A stretch of 16,798 bases of DNA from CAZYXO01 sp964651315. Its GTDB lineage: Bacteria; Bacillota_I; Bacilli_A; RF39; UBA660. Shown in pieces: positions 6,137-13,937 of the stretch. Both the position numbers and the translations under genes were made by a program. The stretch is taken from contig CAZYXO010000017.1 of the NCBI GenBank assembly GCA_964651315.1, forward strand, positions 1 through 16,798, given 5' to 3'. The notes beneath the pieces are model-generated. The model was not told the DNA's origin, did no database searches, and saw nothing but the letters and a program-made list of their open reading frames with translations. How positions within the stretch are numbered: position 1 is the stretch's first letter; each line of letters begins with the position of its first letter.

Positions 6137-7246
6137 ATGATATATTTAGATTATAGTGCAACTACTAAAGTTGATAAAAGTGTATTAAATAGATTTAATG
6201 AAATAGAAAGTAATTATTATGCGAACCCTAATAGTAAACATAAATGGGGATTAGATTCTAAGAAAATAATTGATGATGCCATAAATAATATTGCTAATTT
6301 ATTAAATGTTGAACCTAGTGAAATTATATTTACATCTGGTGCAAGTGAAAGTAATAATACAGCAATTTTTGGTGTTTCCGAAAAATATGATATTAAACAT
6401 ATTATAACAACAGAGTTTGAACATAATTCCGTCTTAAGTCCAGTTTCTGTTATGCAAAATAAAGGGATTGAAGTTAGTTTTGTTAATGTTTTAAGAAATG
6501 GTTTAATTGATTTAAAACATTTAGAATCATTAATCGATGATAGAGAAACACTTGTTACTATAGGATGTGTTAATAGTGAAATTGGTATTTTACAAGATAT
6601 AAATGAAATTGGTTTATTTTTAAAGAAATATAATAATGTTATTTTTCATAGTGATATAACACAAGCAATAGGTAAAGTTAATGTTGATTTAACTAATGTT
6701 GATTTAGCATCTTTTTCTGCTCATAAGTTTTATGCATTTAAAGGTATTGGTGTTTTAATTAAAAAAATTGAAATAAAATTAAATCCATTAATATATGGCG
6801 GAAAAAGTACTACAATATATCGAGCAGGTACTCCGCAAACTGGTTTAATTGATGCTATAAGTTTTGCTTTAACTAATATAATACCAAATGTTGTTGAGTA
6901 TTATGAATATGTTAGTGAATTAAATAATAAAATAAGAGAACATTTAGTTAAATATGATATTATTCATGTTAATAGTCCAATAAATGCTATACCACATATT
7001 TTAAACTTTAGTATTAAAGGTCATAATAGTAATGATATTCAAGATTATTTTGCTAATAATGATATTGTCATATCTACTAAAACAGCATGTAGTAATAATC
7101 AAGATAAAAGTTTATCAGTATTTGTATTAACTGGTGATGAAGAAGTAAGTAAATCAAGTGTAAGAATAAGTTTATCTTATAAAACAACTGAAGAGGAAAT
7201 AAATGAATTCTTAAATATACTTGATAAATATCTGGAGGAAAAATGA
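6137..7246 (+). CDS. cysteine desulfurase (IscS/NifS family)
   Basis: This 369-residue PLP enzyme removes sulfur from cysteine as an enzyme persulfide for tRNA thiolation and Fe-S cluster assembly. It starts with the family's MIYLDYSATT. FTSGASESNN (65-74) forms the PLP phosphate-binding turn, H96 stacks on the cofactor, and HSDITQAIGK (171-180) holds the PLP-binding Asp173 and Gln176. SAHK places the Schiff-base lysine at K197, and TKTACS (314-319) carries the persulfide Cys318. Length is normal. The neighbouring thioredoxin genes and the divergent TtcA-like gene fit a role in sulfur supply; no IscU or SufU scaffold gene is present in the window. The stop overlaps the next start as ATGA. Confidence 0.92.
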   Translation: MIYLDYSATTKVDKSVLNRFNEIESNYYANPNSKHKWGLDSKKIIDDAINNIANLLNVEPSEIIFTSGASESNNTAIFGVSEKYDIKHIITTEFEHNSVLSPVSVMQNKGIEVSFVNVLRNGLIDLKHLESLIDDRETLVTIGCVNSEIGILQDINEIGLFLKKYNNVIFHSDITQAIGKVNVDLTNVDLASFSAHKFYAFKGIGVLIKKIEIKLNPLIYGGKSTTIYRAGTPQTGLIDAISFALTNIIPNVVEYYEYVSELNNKIREHLVKYDIIHVNSPINAIPHILNFSIKGHNSNDIQDYFANNDIVISTKTACSNNQDKSLSVFVLTGDEEVSKSSVRISLSYKTTEEEINEFLNILDKYLEEK

Positions 7247-7500
7247 AATATATTGTAATTAAATCATTATGGTGTCCTTCTTGTATTATAATGAACAATA
7301 TTTATAATAAACTAAATACAAAATATAATTTAGATTTAACTATTTTAGATTATGATTTAGATGAAGAAGAAGTAACAAAGTATAATCCTGGTAAAATATT
7401 ACCAGAATTTATAATTGTTGATAACTCTAAAGTTATCAACAAAATAATTGGTGAGAAAAAAGAAAGTGAAATTGAAAATATCTTAAAGGAGTACTTATGA
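7243..7500 (+). CDS. small thioredoxin-like CPSC protein
   Basis: The 85-residue protein is a minimal thioredoxin fold: beta strand MKYIVIKS, active site WCPSC (C11, C14), and a cis-proline at P54 in KILPEFIIVD. It has no signal peptide, so it should be cytosolic. At this size it is closer to glutaredoxin, NrdH or mini-thioredoxin proteins than to a normal thioredoxin of about 105 residues. It overlaps the desulfurase before it and the Trx-CcdA gene after it, both by ATGA, so the three are translationally coupled. Likely role: carrying electrons between thioredoxin reductase (12349) and the membrane CcdA part of the next protein, or reducing the desulfurase persulfide. The partner assignment is inference. 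Confidence 0.82.
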   Translation: MKYIVIKSLWCPSCIIMNNIYNKLNTKYNLDLTILDYDLDEEEVTKYNPGKILPEFIIVDNSKVINKIIGEKKESEIENILKEYL

Positions 7501-8684
7501 AAAAGTTAAAATATTTGTTTTTTGCCTTTTTTTGTTTTTTATTTATTTGTATAAGTGCAAATGCTAAAACAATTAATATGTATTTATTTTATCGTGAAAG
7601 TTGTCCTCATTGTCATCATGAAATGGAATTTTTAGATGAATATTTAGAAGATTTACCAAATGTAATATTGTATAAATATGAAATAAATACTGGGAATAAT
7701 CGAGATATTTATAAAGGTGTTCAAGAATTATTGAATCAAAAATCAACAGGTGTTCCTTATTTAGTAATTGGTAGTACAGTTATTGGCGGATATGGAGGAA
7801 ATTATACAGAGGAAAATATTAAATCAACTGTTAATAATTATATAAGTTCTTGTTATGAAGATGTAGTTGGAAAATACTTAAAGATGGAAATTGATGATGA
7901 TGGAACATGTATAAATGAAAATAATAGTGAAATTAATATTCCCATTTTAGGTAAAGTTGATGCCAAAAAAGTATCTTTACCTTTAATTGCATTTATTATT
8001 GGTTTAGTTGATGGATTTAATCCATGTGCTATGTGGATTTTAATATTTTTAATAACTTTAATGTTTGGTATGGAAAATAAAAAGAAAATGTGGATACTCG
8101 GTTTAACATTTATCTTATCTAGTGGATTAATATATTTATTATTTATGATATCTTGGTTAAATATATCTGTATTTATTAACAAAATAAATTATTTTACTTT
8201 AATAGTTGGAACATTCGCTTGTTTATTTGGAATATTCAATATTTATAATTATATTAAATCATTAAAAAGTGATACAGGTTGTGTAGTAGTAAGTGATAAT
8301 AAAAGAAAATCTATTATGAAGCGAATAAGAAAAATATTAAGTGAAAAATATTTTATTTTAGCAGTATTAGGTATTATAGTTTTATCTATGTTAGTTAATG
8401 TAATAGAGTTATTTTGTTCTTTAGGTTTACCAGTTATATTTACGCAAATATTATCGTTAAATAATTTAAGTAGTGCAGAATATATACTATATATGTTAAT
8501 TTATATAATATTCTTTTTAATAGATGATTTAGTAATATTTATTATTGCTATGAAGACTTTAGAAATAAAAGCAATATCTAATAAATATACAAAATATTCT
8601 CATTTAATAGGTGGTTTAATAATGTTATTAATTGGATTATTGTTAATATTTAAACCAGAATGGCTAATGTTTAATTTTAATTAA
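7497..8684 (+). CDS. signal peptide-thioredoxin-CcdA fusion, transmembrane thiol reductant carrier
   Basis: In this 395-residue protein, residues 1-23 form a signal peptide ending SANA. Residues 24-120 are a thioredoxin/glutaredoxin-like domain with CPHC (C36-C39) and cis-Pro in TGVPYLV (P87). Residues 158-390 form about six membrane helices related to CcdA and the DsbD core, with the two conserved redox cysteines in GFNPC (C177) and ELFC (C307). CcdA-type proteins pass electrons from cytosolic thioredoxin across the membrane through such a Cys pair. Here the external acceptor thioredoxin is fused N-terminally, so the protein can reduce extracytoplasmic disulfides by itself. Extra cysteines at C119 and C138 lie between the domains. 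The start overlaps the CPSC gene by ATGA, placing a donor and this carrier in one translational unit. It recalls DsbD, but with the domains reordered and no N-terminal DsbD-alpha domain. Confidence 0.85.
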   Translation: MKKLKYLFFAFFCFLFICISANAKTINMYLFYRESCPHCHHEMEFLDEYLEDLPNVILYKYEINTGNNRDIYKGVQELLNQKSTGVPYLVIGSTVIGGYGGNYTEENIKSTVNNYISSCYEDVVGKYLKMEIDDDGTCINENNSEINIPILGKVDAKKVSLPLIAFIIGLVDGFNPCAMWILIFLITLMFGMENKKKMWILGLTFILSSGLIYLLFMISWLNISVFINKINYFTLIVGTFACLFGIFNIYNYIKSLKSDTGCVVVSDNKRKSIMKRIRKILSEKYFILAVLGIIVLSMLVNVIELFCSLGLPVIFTQILSLNNLSSAEYILYMLIYIIFFLIDDLVIFIIAMKTLEIKAISNKYTKYSHLIGGLIMLLIGLLLIFKPEWLMFNFN

Positions 8685-8693
8685 GGAGGAATT

Positions 8694-9551
8694 ATGCTAG
8701 AAATAAAAAACTTAACTAAATATTATGGTAATATTTTAGGAGTTAAAAACTTATCTTTGAAAATTAATAAAGGTGAAGTATATGGTTTTATTGGACCTAA
8801 TGGTGCTGGTAAATCAACAACAATAAGATGTGTTATGCATTTACTTAATAAAAATACAGGAAGTATTTTAATTGATAATAAAGAATTTTTGGCTCATGAT
8901 ATAAATACTACAAAAAGAATAGGTTATCTACCTAGTGAAATAAATTTATATGATGATTTAACTGTTGAAGAAATAATTAATTATAATAATACATTTTATG
9001 AATATGACTGTTTAAAAAAAGCCAATAAGTTGTTAAAAAGACTTGATTTAGATAAAAAGAAAAAAATTGAAGATTTATCTCTTGGAAATCGAAAGAAACT
9101 CGGAATAGTCCTTGCTTTAATGCATAATCCTGAATTAATAATTATGGATGAAGCTTCAAGTGGACTAGACCCTTTAATGCAAGATGAATTTTTTAAAATA
9201 TTACGAGAAGAAAAGAAAAATGGAAAAACAATATTATATTCAACACATAATTTAAGTGAATTAAAATTAATATGTGATCGAGTAGGTATTATTAAAAATG
9301 GTGAAATAATTAAAGAAGAAATAATCGAAGAAATGATTTCTAATGATATGGAAATTATTTCTATTGAAAGTAGTGAAATAGATAAAATAAAAGTAGATAA
9401 TATTATTAATAAAGAAAAAGATATGATTAAATTTATGTATCATGGAGATATTAATAAATTATTAGATAAAATAAGTAAAATAAAAATTAAAAAAATATTA
9501 ATAGAAGATCCAAGTATTGAAGAAATATTTAATCATTATTATAAGGGGTAA
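8694..9551 (+). CDS. ABC transporter ATP-binding protein (BcrA/YhcG type)
   Basis: This 285-residue nucleotide-binding subunit has Walker A GPNGAGKST (34-42), the signature LSLGN (128-132; the LSLG form is common in ABC-2 exporters of the bacitracin-resistance type), Walker B LIIMDEAS (148-155), D-loop SGLDP (156-160) and switch histidine H185. After about residue 210 there is an extra C-terminal segment of the kind found in this subfamily. RBS AAGGAGG is at 8683-8689. It pairs with the permease 5 bases downstream. Substrate unknown; export or membrane-homeostasis roles are typical of the type. No response regulator or histidine kinase is adjacent. Confidence 0.88.
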   Translation: MLEIKNLTKYYGNILGVKNLSLKINKGEVYGFIGPNGAGKSTTIRCVMHLLNKNTGSILIDNKEFLAHDINTTKRIGYLPSEINLYDDLTVEEIINYNNTFYEYDCLKKANKLLKRLDLDKKKKIEDLSLGNRKKLGIVLALMHNPELIIMDEASSGLDPLMQDEFFKILREEKKNGKTILYSTHNLSELKLICDRVGIIKNGEIIKEEIIEEMISNDMEIISIESSEIDKIKVDNIINKEKDMIKFMYHGDINKLLDKISKIKIKKILIEDPSIEEIFNHYYKG

Positions 9552-9556
9552 AGATT

Positions 9557-10348
9557 ATGTTAAAAAGAGAATTAAAAATAACAAGAAAAAGTTTATTAAT
9601 TTGGGTAATATCTACTTCATTATTATTTATTTTGATTTATTTAATATATCCGACATTATTAACAGATGCTAATAAAGATATGATTGATGCTATGTTAAAA
9701 AGTATGGATCCAGAAATATTAAAAATGTTTAATATGGATATAATTAGTATCAATACAGTATTCGGATGGCTTAAATCAGAAGGATACACACTATTAATAC
9801 TAGTTTATTCTATTTATAGTGCTATATTAGGTTCCAGTATTATTTTAAAAGAAGAAAGTGATAAAACAATTGAATATTTAATAAGTAAACCAGTAACTAG
9901 AAATAATATTTTAAAAAACAAAATAATAGCAGGACTTATTAACATATTTATCTTTATTTTTAGCATTACATTAGTAAACTATTTTGGTTTATTATTTAGT
10001 AATGAAATAGATTTTAATTTATATTTAAAGTTAAGTATTCTATCTATATTATCTAGTGTTGTAATATATTTCTTAACAATATATATTAGTTTATTCTTTA
10101 ATAAAACAAAAAAAGTAAATGGTTTAGCAATAGGTTTAGTATTTATTAGTTATTTTCTAATGTTAATAAGTAATTTAGGTGATAAGGTTCACTTTATTAA
10201 ATATAGTTCTGTATTTAGTTTATCAGATTCTCGGTATTTACTAGAAAATAATCAATTACAAATAATGCCATTTGTTATATCTATAATATTAATTACATTA
10301 TTATCTTTCTTGATAAATAAAAAATATAATGAAAAAGAGTTGGTATAA
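9557..10348 (+). CDS. ABC-2 type transporter permease
   Basis: The 263-residue membrane protein has about six predicted helices, around residues 11-34, 76-97, 117-140, 153-176, 185-203 and 232-250. A large loop lies between helices 1 and 2, and EESDKTIEYLISKPVTRNNI between helices 2 and 3. That 'E..TIEYLLSKPVSR' pattern is typical of ABC-2 permeases that pair with BcrA-type ATPases. The start is preceded by AAGGGG (9543-9548) reaching into the end of the ATPase gene, so the two are probably coupled. Substrate unknown. Confidence 0.85.
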   Translation: MLKRELKITRKSLLIWVISTSLLFILIYLIYPTLLTDANKDMIDAMLKSMDPEILKMFNMDIISINTVFGWLKSEGYTLLILVYSIYSAILGSSIILKEESDKTIEYLISKPVTRNNILKNKIIAGLINIFIFIFSITLVNYFGLLFSNEIDFNLYLKLSILSILSSVVIYFLTIYISLFFNKTKKVNGLAIGLVFISYFLMLISNLGDKVHFIKYSSVFSLSDSRYLLENNQLQIMPFVISIILITLLSFLINKKYNEKELV

Positions 10349-10349
10349 A

Positions 10350-10892
10350 ATGAATATTGAAAATTGTAAAAATATGATTATGGAAAGATTAACATATATT
10401 TATCAAAAAAAAGATATTATTAGTGATTATCTTGATGATGAAATGACTTTAAAAAGTATTGAATATATTCTTCTTGATGATACTCCTTTAATTAGTAATA
10501 AAGGTTATCATTATTTAAATTCTTTAATTAAAAAAAGTAATGAAAAAGGAAATATTATCAAAATATTAAAAAAAGTATATGAATATGTTTACAATGAATT
10601 ATTTTGGAATGATATTAAACCAAAAAAGATATCAGTCATTGAAAATTATATAAAGATTATGGCATACATAATAGAAGATCAAGAATATATAAATGGATAT
10701 TTTGGTTATCCAATAAAAGACATTGAACACTTTACATTAAAAAATAGTGTTCCTAAAATAAAAAGAGATACATTAAGTGATGTTACACATAATTCTTTTA
10801 TTGTTAGTTTATATGATACGATTAGTTTATATACATTATATAATTTCTTTAATTCTAATGAATTAAGTCAAGTAAGAGAAAGATTATTATGA
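10350..10892 (+). CDS. unknown 180-residue protein
   Basis: I do not recognise the family. The start MNIENCKNMIMERL at 10350 lies one base after the permease stop, and a longer reading from 10329 would overlap the permease. It is rich in Lys, Ile, Asn and Tyr, with no signal peptide or clear membrane helix. The N-terminal half looks all-helical. A conserved-looking HFTLKNSVPKIKRDTLSD lies near residues 129-146. It is translated from the same transcript as the ABC genes and the degenerate phosphatase, so a soluble accessory role is possible but not shown. Confidence 0.7.
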   Translation: MNIENCKNMIMERLTYIYQKKDIISDYLDDEMTLKSIEYILLDDTPLISNKGYHYLNSLIKKSNEKGNIIKILKKVYEYVYNELFWNDIKPKKISVIENYIKIMAYIIEDQEYINGYFGYPIKDIEHFTLKNSVPKIKRDTLSDVTHNSFIVSLYDTISLYTLYNFFNSNELSQVRERLL

Positions 10893-10917
10893 TATAATAT
10901 TTAAGAAGGTGATATTT

Positions 10918-11529
10918 TTGAATATATATTTAGTTTATAATAATTATATTACAAGTAATATAGGTTATGAAGATAATGATTTATATGGATTTAGTAGAGT
11001 ATCAAGGCCATTATCAATTAAAGGTGAAGAAATTGCTAAAAAAATTGCCAACATTAATGAATTAAAAAATGTTGATAAAATATATTCTTCGACTTATTCA
11101 TCTAGTATTGGAACTGCTAAATATTTAAGTGAATTATTAAATAAACCTATTAATGTCACTAAATTAGTTAATGAAAGAAAAATAGGGATATTAAATGATG
11201 AGTTAAGTGAATTTAATATGTTACAAGAACATAATTTTGACTATAAACTTAAGAATGGCGAAAGTATTAATGATGTTAAGAAGAGAAGTGATTTGTTTTT
11301 AAAACAAGTAATGACTATTGATTATGAAAGTAATGTTATTGTTTTTACTCATGATTCATTTATTAAAAGTTTATTGATGAATTATTGTCATATTGGATAT
11401 AATTTGAATAAGAGATTAATTCTTGAATATGATAATGTAACTATAATGGATGAAAAACAAGAGAAGTATTCGCTAATTAAATTAGAAGTAATTGATAAAA
11501 AAATAAGAAAGATTGAGGTAATTGTATGA
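10918..11529 (+). CDS. degenerate histidine-phosphatase (phosphoglycerate mutase-like) protein
   Basis: The 203-residue protein follows the histidine phosphatase fold: IYLV at the first strand (3-6), RPLSIKGEEIAKKI (30-43), IYSS...GTAKYL (55-70), NERKIG (85-90) and VFTHDSFIKSLL (142-153). The catalytic RHG at the first strand is replaced by YNN (7-9), and the second phosphate-binding Arg (the SSPLxRAxQTA motif) is Ser62. E86 and the later His145 (THD instead of SHG) remain. It should therefore lack ordinary phosphatase or mutase activity. TTG 10918 is the likely start because AAGAAGGTGAT (10904-10914) precedes it and covers the GTG at 10909. It overlaps lgt by ATGA, so its dose is tied to lgt. 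It may be a binding or regulatory pseudo-enzyme. Confidence 0.78.
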   Translation: MNIYLVYNNYITSNIGYEDNDLYGFSRVSRPLSIKGEEIAKKIANINELKNVDKIYSSTYSSSIGTAKYLSELLNKPINVTKLVNERKIGILNDELSEFNMLQEHNFDYKLKNGESINDVKKRSDLFLKQVMTIDYESNVIVFTHDSFIKSLLMNYCHIGYNLNKRLILEYDNVTIMDEKQEKYSLIKLEVIDKKIRKIEVIV

Positions 11530-12335
11530 ATCCAATATTGTTTTCGATAGGTGAATTTGATATAAGATGGTATTCAGTAACTATGTTACTAGGAATATTA
11601 ATTGGTTTATCTTTATTATTTAGAGAAGGTAAAAGATTTAACATATCTAAAGATTTTCTATTTAATATGGCTTTTTGGACTATTATCTTTGCTTTAATAG
11701 GAGCAAGACTTTATTATGTTGTATTTAATTTTAGTGAATACAAAAATAATTTAATTGATATTGTTAAAATATGGAATGGTGGTTTAGCAATTCATGGAGC
11801 ACTTTTATTTGGAATTATAACAATGTTTATTTATTGTAAAAAATATAAAGTAGAGTTTTTTAAAATAACTGATATTGCTGCACCTTGTGTTTTAATTGGT
11901 CAAGCAATAGGAAGATGGGGCAATTTCTTTAATAGTGAAGCTCATGGTATGGCAACATCTTTAGAAAGATTACAAAATTTACCGATTCCGAATTTTATTG
12001 TTGAAGGAATGAATATTAATGGAATTTACTACCATCCGACATTTTATTATGAATTCTTATGGTGTTTACTTGGGTTAATTATAATTTTAATAGTAAGAAG
12101 ATTAAAATATATTAAAATAGGTCAATTAACATGTATTTATTTTATGTTTTATAGTGTTGGTAGATTTTTCATCGAAAGTATGCGAACAGATTCATTAATG
12201 TTAGGTGGATTTAAAATGGCTCAAATAGTATCAATTTTAATGTTTGTAACTGGTTTAATTGGTTTAATGTTAACAATGAGATATGGTAAATTTGAGAACT
12301 TGTATAATCGTGAAGAAAAAAGTATAATATATTAA
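11526..12335 (+). CDS. lgt: prolipoprotein diacylglyceryl transferase
   Basis: This 269-residue integral membrane enzyme transfers diacylglycerol from phosphatidylglycerol to the lipobox cysteine of preprolipoproteins, the first lipoprotein maturation step. It shows the N-terminal IGEFDIRWYSVTMLLG, the conserved HG (90-91, in WNGGLAIHGALL), the Lgt signature GRWGNFFNSEAHG (129-141) and HPTFYYE. Around seven hydrophobic helices can be seen, and length is normal. The start overlaps the upstream pseudo-phosphatase by ATGA. The lgt-trxB neighbourhood is common in Firmicutes, usually with hprK in front; here hprK is absent. Confidence 0.95.
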   Translation: MNPILFSIGEFDIRWYSVTMLLGILIGLSLLFREGKRFNISKDFLFNMAFWTIIFALIGARLYYVVFNFSEYKNNLIDIVKIWNGGLAIHGALLFGIITMFIYCKKYKVEFFKITDIAAPCVLIGQAIGRWGNFFNSEAHGMATSLERLQNLPIPNFIVEGMNINGIYYHPTFYYEFLWCLLGLIIILIVRRLKYIKIGQLTCIYFMFYSVGRFFIESMRTDSLMLGGFKMAQIVSILMFVTGLIGLMLTMRYGKFENLYNREEKSIIY

Positions 12336-12348
12336 AGGAGAAAAAAAT

Positions 12349-13236
12349 ATGTATGATTTAATTATTGTTGGAAGTGGAATTGGAGGAATATCAGCTAGTA
12401 TTTATGCCAAAAGAAGCAATTTAAACTTTTTGATAATTGATAAAAGTAGTGTAGGTGGACTTATTAATAAAATAAATGTTATTGATAATTATCCAGGTTT
12501 TTCAAGTGTCACGGGAGAATACTTTTGTAATCAATTAAAAAATCATATGAATAATTTAGAAATTAACGTCTTAAGAGAAAATGTTATAAATGTAGATAAG
12601 GAAAATAATATATTTAAAGTGAGTACTGATAAAAATATATATGAAGCCAAGAATGTAATAATTGCCATTGGAAGAAGTCCTAGAAAATTAGGACTCGAAT
12701 ATGAAGATGAATTAATTGGTCATGGAATTAGTAATTGTGCACTTTGTGATGGTAATTTTTTCAGAAATAAAGATATTGCTATAGTAGGTGCTGGTTTATC
12801 TAGTTTAGAAGAAGCAATTTATTTATCGAAAATAGTTAATAAAATATATTTGATAGTTAGAAGAGATAGTTTTGTTATTAAAAGTGACATGGTAGATAAA
12901 ATACTTAAGACAGAAAATATTGAAGTAATTTATAAATCATCAATCACAAAATTAATAAAAGAAAATAATGTATTATCAGGAATAGTGTTAAATAATGAAA
13001 AAGAAATACCAGTAAGTGGTTTATTTGTATATATTGGTTATTATCCAAATAGTGAAATTGTTAAGAATTTAGAAATAAGTGATGAATCAGGTTATATTGA
13101 AGTAAATGATAATTGCCAGACAAAAATTGCTGGATTATATGCAATTGGTGATATAATAAAAAAAGATGTATATCAGTTAGTAACTGCTGCTAGTGAAGGA
13201 GCAATAGCGATAACAGATATCAATAAAAGAAGTTAG
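12349..13236 (+). CDS. trxB: thioredoxin reductase
   Basis: This 295-residue FAD and NAD(P)H enzyme has the FAD-binding VGSGIGG (7-13), the redox pair CALC (C130, C133, in the CxxCDG motif), the nucleotide-binding VGAGLSSLEEA (146-156) and the second FAD motif GLYAIGDI. The NADPH-specifying HRRD region reads VRRDSF (170-175), keeping both arginines, so NADPH use is likely. The pair is CALC rather than the usual CATC. It is slightly shorter than the typical 305-320 residues but has no missing block. AAAGGAG lies just before ATG 12349. No full-length trxA is in the window; the 85-residue CPSC protein in the same operon is the obvious candidate acceptor (inference). Confidence 0.92.
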   Translation: MYDLIIVGSGIGGISASIYAKRSNLNFLIIDKSSVGGLINKINVIDNYPGFSSVTGEYFCNQLKNHMNNLEINVLRENVINVDKENNIFKVSTDKNIYEAKNVIIAIGRSPRKLGLEYEDELIGHGISNCALCDGNFFRNKDIAIVGAGLSSLEEAIYLSKIVNKIYLIVRRDSFVIKSDMVDKILKTENIEVIYKSSITKLIKENNVLSGIVLNNEKEIPVSGLFVYIGYYPNSEIVKNLEISDESGYIEVNDNCQTKIAGLYAIGDIIKKDVYQLVTAASEGAIAITDINKRS

Positions 13237-13247
13237 GAGTAAAAAGT

Positions 13248-13910
13248 ATGGATTTATTATTAATTATTGCAATTATACTTATACCTTTAATTGCCCAAAT
13301 ATCCGTAAGTAGTAATTATGGTAAGTATAAAAAAATTGAAAATAAGAGTAAGGCAAGTGGATTTGATGTTGCGAGAAAGATGCTAAACGATAATGGACTT
13401 GAGAAAATTCATATAGTTGAAACAAGTGGGAATTTAACCGATCATTATGATAGTAAAAGAAATGTTATCCGTTTATCTAAAGATGTGTATCATGGCGAAA
13501 CAATATCTGCTATGGCAATTGCTGCTCATGAATGTGGTCATGCAATACAAGATAAAGAAGGATATTCATGGATGAAAGTAAGAAGTTTAATTTATCCATT
13601 AGTTAATGTGGCAACAGGTGTTTCTTATGTCATAATATTTATTGGAATTATCTTACAAGCATTAAATCTTATATATATCGGTATAGCATTTGTTGGTTGT
13701 GGTTTAATATTTCAATTAGTAACACTTCCTGTTGAATTTAATGCTAGTAAACGAGCAAAACAATATTTAATAAAAAATTATGTTGATAATGAAGAAATTG
13801 ATGGAGTTGGAAAAGTATTAAATGCAGCAGCATTAACATATGTTGCAGGAGTGCTTGCTTCAGCTTTACAAATACTTCGTTTAGTTCTAGCATTTAGAGA
13901 TAATAGTTAA
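13248..13910 (+). CDS. YugP-like neutral zinc metallopeptidase
   Basis: This 220-residue membrane protein has an N-terminal helix (2-20), the zinc site HECGH (94-98) with Glu163 (LPVEFNAS) as likely third ligand, two hydrophobic helices (about 117-138 and 141-160) and a C-terminal hydrophobic stretch. The order of elements matches Zn-peptidase family 2 (YugP of Bacillus), distantly related to HtpX/M48. RBS AGGAG overlaps the stop codon of trxB (TTAGGAG). It is the last gene of the operon, ending at the terminator 13911-13937. A role in membrane protein turnover is typical of related enzymes but not proved. Confidence 0.87.
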   Translation: MDLLLIIAIILIPLIAQISVSSNYGKYKKIENKSKASGFDVARKMLNDNGLEKIHIVETSGNLTDHYDSKRNVIRLSKDVYHGETISAMAIAAHECGHAIQDKEGYSWMKVRSLIYPLVNVATGVSYVIIFIGIILQALNLIYIGIAFVGCGLIFQLVTLPVEFNASKRAKQYLIKNYVDNEEIDGVGKVLNAAALTYVAGVLASALQILRLVLAFRDNS

Positions 13911-13937
13911 AAAAAATCTTGAAATTCAAGGTTTTTT
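13911..13937. terminator. bidirectional terminator after the operon and galE
   Basis: AAAAAATCTTG (13911-13921) pairs with CAAGGTTTTTT (13927-13937), with one T-G pair and the loop AAATT. A T-run follows on both strands. It starts immediately after the peptidase stop and reaches the stop codon of convergent galE (13937-13939). Confidence 0.85.

Noticed and set aside
7853..8182. Minus-strand ORF inside the Trx-CcdA gene
   Set aside because: It has no ribosome-binding site or recognisable domain and lies entirely within a well-supported gene on the other strand; the same holds for minus-strand ORFs at 1173-1382, 2469-2696 and 7077-7298.
10893..10898. Internal promoter (TATAAT) before the phosphatase-like gene
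   Set aside because: The -10 match is good, but the sequence 17 bases upstream (AAGTAA) is a poor -35, no TGN precedes it and TATAAT is common by chance in such AT-rich DNA.
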